From assembly GCA_001661515.1 (NCBI GenBank), contig LUVW01000006.1, positions 528,832-592,831 of the forward strand: a stretch of 64,000 bases of DNA. Direction: 5' to 3'. How positions within the stretch are numbered: position 1 is the stretch's first letter; each line of letters opens with the position of its first letter. A program made the position numbers and the translations under genes. The stretch is from Capniomyces stellatus. Lineage: Eukaryota > Kickxellomycota > Harpellomycetes > Harpellales > Legeriomycetaceae. Below the pieces are notes generated by a model. That model did not search any database. It was not told the origin of the DNA and saw only the letters and a list, made by a program, of their open reading frames with translations. This document shows, in pieces, positions 60,331-64,000 of this stretch.

Positions 60331-61378
60331 AGAATAAATTTTATTTCTTTGCGTGTATGGCATACGTTATCAAATAATAACTTTTGTGCTTGTAACTATT
60401 TTATGTTTTACTCTCTTCTTGGCATGATAATAGTATATAGTCGAGGTCGTTTATATGAAGCCTCAGTCATCAACCAGCGAATTCTGCACCAGAACACTAG
60501 TCTTGTAAAATCAAACTGCCGTAAGTTTGGAGAGACCCCCCCTTTTTTTAGCATTTCCAGTAGACTTATGCATAGTCCGATTATAGACCAAACGCGAGTT
60601 TTAACGAAATATCTTATGGCTTTAGTGCTAAATGAGGGTATACCATTATTGGTAAGTCTATTGCTATAAAAACAAAAGCTTGTCACCGGTGTATACATAT
60701 ATATGTATACAGTTGACCCGAATTGGTTGGTTTGGATGATAATAATAAAAAGAAACGCTCTACTTTTTTTACTTTTTGTCGCTTTGTACATCTACCATGA
60801 GAGTTAAGTAGAGATTTAGATAATTTGGTCTCTCAAGGTAGTGCTGAGATTTTGTTGTATTTCATTGGGTGTTGAGATTTACTTTGATTACTTTTAGTTG
60901 GAAGTCGAAGTAAAAAATTCAGCAATGCTAATTAGACCAATGGCCACAAAGTAGCATTGTTTTTTTCTATTTTTCCAACTTCAGTTCAAAACACTAGCTA
61001 TTATACGTCATTCTTGAATGTAAATAAAAGTAAGAAAAAAAAATACACCAGACTATAATATAAATACGGTATTCAGTATTCAATATTCGATATTCGATAT
61101 TTAGTAGTTATTAAGCACAAAATAGTAACTTGAAAAGCTATAATCCAAATCTGTTTTGAATTCGCTAGCAAAGAGTATATAGACCAATAAACGGGTGTTT
61201 TTTCTTCTTTGTACTGTTGTTATATATATTTCGAATACACCATTAAAACAAAGTAAAGCTCACGCTCGAGTAAAAAGAAGGAAAAAAGACAAACAAGTGT
61301 CAGTAAACACACAAGAATCGGGAGTAAATAAGGAGCTATACCAAAAAAAAGAGACAGATTAAGCTAGTAGGAAAGAAA
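60331..61378. other. Gene-free spacer
   Basis: About 1 kb, AT-rich, between tRNA-Leu and RPT6. Contains a short run of TATTCGATATTCAGTA-like words at about 61,072-61,106. A 106-codon plus-strand frame (60,349-60,669) has no family motif and was not called. Confidence 0.5.
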
Positions 61379-62830
61379 ATGTCAAAAGTAGATATTCAAC
61401 AAAATCCTGCTAATCTAGTAGATAGCAGTGTTAGTGGGGAAAGAAGGGAGGTGCAAGACTTTTACCTTAGTAAGATACAGCAATCGGAACAACTTATAGT
61501 TGACAAGACAAACAATCTTCGTCGTTTAGAAGCACAGCGAAATGTTCTAAACTCAAAAGGTAACTTGGGCTTTTTTTTATCGTTTGAAAATAGTTTGTTG
61601 GCTTTGAGGTGTAAAAGGTTACGAGTGAAGCATTTTTTTTATTGCAGGTGGGGGATTACTTTAACTTTCTGACTTTAATGTTATAAATCTAGTTCGACTG
61701 CTGAAAGAGGAGCTTGGATTGCTTCAAGAACCAGGGTCATCTGTTGGCGAAGTAATCAAGCTGATGGGGAAAAAGAAGGTTTTGGTTAAAGTAAGTTTGT
61801 GAAGGGGTAAAGTAGAGGCGTGTTGTGTATGAAATGGCGGTTTAACCGAGATGGATTGAAAATAATGTAGATTCAGCCAGAAGGAAAGTACGTAGTAGAT
61901 ATTTCACCAGAAATCGACATTGCAAAGCTTGTCCCGTCGACTAGAGTGGCACTTCGCTCGGATTCGTACATGCTGCACAAGATTCTTCCTAGCAATGTGG
62001 ATCCATTGGTGAGCTTGATGATGGTGGAGAAGGTGCCAGATTCAACATACGATATGGTGGGAGGCTTAGATAAGCAAATCAAGGAAATCAAGGAGGTGAT
62101 TGAGCTGCCAGTAAAGCACCCGGAACTGTTTGAGGCGTTGGGAATAGCACAGCCTAAAGGAGTGCTTTTATACGGACCACCGGGTACAGGAAAGACACTT
62201 TTGGCAAGAGCGGTTGCGCATCACACGGACTGCTGCTTTATCAGAGTTTCGGGTTCAGAGTTGGTGCAAAAGTATATTGGAGAGGGAAGCAGAATGGTTA
62301 GAGAACTGTTTGTTATGGCACGAGAACATGCCCCATCGATTATTTTTATGGATGAGATTGATTCAATTGGGTCGTCAAGAGGAGAGTCTGGGTCCGGAGG
62401 AGGAGACTCGGAGGTTCAGAGAACAATGCTTGAGCTGCTGAATCAGTTGGATGGGTTTGAGCCATCGCAAGACATCAAAGTTATTATGGCTACTAACCGT
62501 ATAGATATTTTGGACTCTGCACTTTTAAGACCAGGAAGAATCGACAGAAAAATCGAGTTCCCACCACCAAACGAGGCTGCAAGAACAGACATTTTAAAGA
62601 TCCATTCGAGAAGAATGAATTTGACTAGAGGAATCAACCTGCGCAAAATAGCTGAGCGAATGGGCGGTGCCAGTGGTGCAGAGGTTAAGGGTGTTTGCAC
62701 CGAGGCTGGAATGTACGCTTTGCGTGAGCGTAGAGTTCATGTAACACAAGAAGACTTTGAAATGGCTGTTTCTAAGGTCATGAAGAAGGACTCTGAACAC
62801 AATGTATCCATCCAAAAGCTTTTCAAATAA
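61379..62830 (+). CDS. RPT6: 26S proteasome regulatory ATPase Rpt6 (PSMC5/Sug1)
   Basis: One of six AAA ATPases in the base of the 19S particle, unfolding substrates for the 20S core. Exons 61379-61559, 61693-61790 and 61871-62830 join in phase to give 412 residues (human 406). The N-terminal coiled coil ([27 protein letters not shown]) and OB-fold region are followed by the AAA domain: Walker A GPPGTGKT, Walker B IIFMDEID, sensor MATNRID, arginine fingers in [13 protein letters not shown]. The start of the AAA module, [18 protein letters not shown], is characteristic of Rpt6. A slightly lengthened Gly/Ser loop ([11 protein letters not shown]) sits after Walker B. The C-terminus ends SIQKLFK, a hydrophobic tail like the family's. 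Confidence 0.97.
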
Positions 62831-63177
62831 ACACAAAACCTTTCCTCCACCAATCATCCTTTCAGAGATATATACTTGCTTCTTTGTTCTATTTCAATTA
62901 CTTGGTTTTTATAGCCGCCTATTTTCTATTTTTCTATTTTTTTTCTTTCAATTTACAAGTCTGGACCAACTATTTTATTAATAAAAGTCTTTTATATAAA
63001 TATGTGTTAATTATATTTTTTCTATATATAAAATGCAAAATAAAAAAAAAGAAGGGAAATAGGAAAAGCAGTGAAAAAGGAAAAAAAGAAAAAAAGCCGG
63101 TAAACGAACAATATTGTTGCCGGTATTTGCTTTTACCGTCAGTAGAAAAAAGCAGTCCAACTACGAAGCGCTAAAAC
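62831..63177. other. Spacer between convergent genes
   Basis: About 350 bases, AT-rich with A-runs, between the RPT6 stop and the stop of the partial minus-strand gene. No gene seen. Confidence 0.6.
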
Positions 63178-64000
63178 TCACTTAAAAACACTAAAGTTTG
63201 GCTTGGTTGGCAGCTCAGTTTCCCACTTTACATTTTGGACAAACTTGAAGTTTTCTTTCATAGGCAAGTTGTGGAAACTAGCCTTGATCTCGTCTTCAAA
63301 TTTCATCTTGTTCTTTGACGAGCTCATCATAACCTTTTCAGGATCAAAACCAGCCCCGCCCTTAAACGCATAGTTGAACGACCTATGTTCAAAAGCCTCG
63401 CTACGCGCCTTATCGGGCTCACCCTTGTGTATGTGTCGGAAGCTGCTCATGTGCTTGTGCTCATAAGTCCGTGCTGTCCCCCTTTTTGCATCCTCCTGGT
63501 GCTCGTGTTGGTGATGGAAATGCGTTTTTTCATGGAAATGCTCCTTACTTCCACCACTGCTCACCTCATGTCCGCGCTGGTCTCGGTCCAACGTCATGTG
63601 GTCAAACGCCCTCGCCACCCCTGTCACTGCACTCACCATATGATCAGAGTGCTGCACATGCCGTGTTCGCTTCTCCAGCTTCCTGTTCGACTTATCCTCC
63701 CTCTCCGCCTGCTCATTAAACAATGAGTGGTTAAAGTGCTGTGTGTGGTTCTCATCCTCCCACATAGCCTTTGTTTCCTTATAAGTCCCAAACCCTTCGT
63801 TTGGCTTCACTTGTGCTAGCTGCTTATTCGCCCATGTTTCTGACCAGAAATCCTTGCCATCACTGCCGCACTCTGGCTTTGGCTTTGGCTTTGGCCTCGC
63901 TGACACCACTGTTTCGGTTTTGTGACCCTCGCAATGGCTGTGACTCTGTGGCTTTTTAAACACTCTACTTTCGCTAAACAACGACGTGTCAATGTCGATT
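63178..64000 (-). CDS. Unrecognised His-rich hydrophilic protein (partial, N-terminus off window)
   Basis: An open minus-strand frame of about 274 codons that runs off the right edge of the window; its start is not visible. The stop is at 63,178. The visible part is hydrophilic and lacks membrane helices. It has a Lys-Pro run (KPKPKP), aromatic/acidic clusters (KDFWSETW) and a His-rich stretch (HFHEKTHFHHQHEHQED) that could bind metal. Codon use and the lack of stops over 800 bases support a real gene. The antisense frames in the same place are shadows. I do not recognise a family and propose no function. Confidence 0.6.
   Translation of the reverse strand, partial: IDIDTSLFSESRVFKKPQSHSHCEGHKTETVVSARPKPKPKPECGSDGKDFWSETWANKQLAQVKPNEGFGTYKETKAMWEDENHTQHFNHSLFNEQAEREDKSNRKLEKRTRHVQHSDHMVSAVTGVARAFDHMTLDRDQRGHEVSSGGSKEHFHEKTHFHHQHEHQEDAKRGTARTYEHKHMSSFRHIHKGEPDKARSEAFEHRSFNYAFKGGAGFDPEKVMMSSSKNKMKFEDEIKASFHNLPMKENFKFVQNVKWETELPTKPNFSVFK

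Overview
The window looks like nuclear DNA of a low-GC fungus. It carries many short GT-AG introns and clear eukaryotic housekeeping genes: PEX2, a V-ATPase proteolipid, mitochondrial Hsp90 (TRAP1), mitochondrial citrate synthase, TFIIF-alpha, ubiquitin-L40, FAB1, Rho-GDI, two mitoribosomal proteins and proteasome RPT6. TRAP1 (absent from budding yeast), a CaMKK-type kinase, a Ragulator-like roadblock protein and a secreted trypsin-like protease relic fit an early-diverging lineage, possibly an insect-gut Kickxellomycotina. That placement is inference and needs a phylogeny.

Layout. 0.5-3.5 kb: short-chain dehydrogenase SDR-1 (+) converging on PEX2 (-, six exons rebuilt). 5.1-14.5 kb: three plus-strand genes, a Chk2/Cds1-type checkpoint kinase, V-ATPase subunit c and TRAP1. 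14.8-25.1 kb, minus strand: a 97-residue LAMTOR5-like roadblock protein that only appears after joining four exons, SDR-2, a broken trypsin-like protease, a 708-bp block present twice around a single N (probable contig-overlap artefact), SDR-3 and citrate synthase. 27.3-33.6 kb: tRNA-Pro, a possible 61-residue membrane protein, a CaMKK-type kinase and uL22m. 34.2-39.3 kb: TFIIF-alpha (-) and ubiquitin-L40 (+). 40.7-50.5 kb: a 3,136-codon FAB1, followed by a poly-C tract holding a 21-N gap and a convergent three-KH protein (-). 52.4-56.5 kb: about 4 kb without a recognisable gene. 56.5-64 kb: Rho-GDI, bL12m (-), tRNA-Leu, RPT6 and a partial His-rich protein (-).

Most genes are split, so the longest open frames often mislead. 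I joined exons by hand, requiring donor and acceptor dinucleotides, phase continuity and agreement with family architecture. Reconstructed lengths agree with family norms (TRAP1 692, RPT6 412, citrate synthase 468, Rho-GDI 207, V-ATPase c 167 residues). No operons, CRISPR arrays, rRNA genes or intact transposons were seen. Several genes share a vacuole and nutrient-signalling theme (V-ATPase c, LAMTOR5-like, CaMKK, FAB1), but they are separated by unrelated genes and the link may be chance.

The observations most worth following are the three SDR paralogs with zero, one and two introns (one a GC-AG intron), an extra glycine at the ubiquitin-L40 junction, a roughly 100-residue insertion in the FAB1 kinase domain, very small exons (6-27 nt), and the two assembly problems at 20,236 and 50,944.
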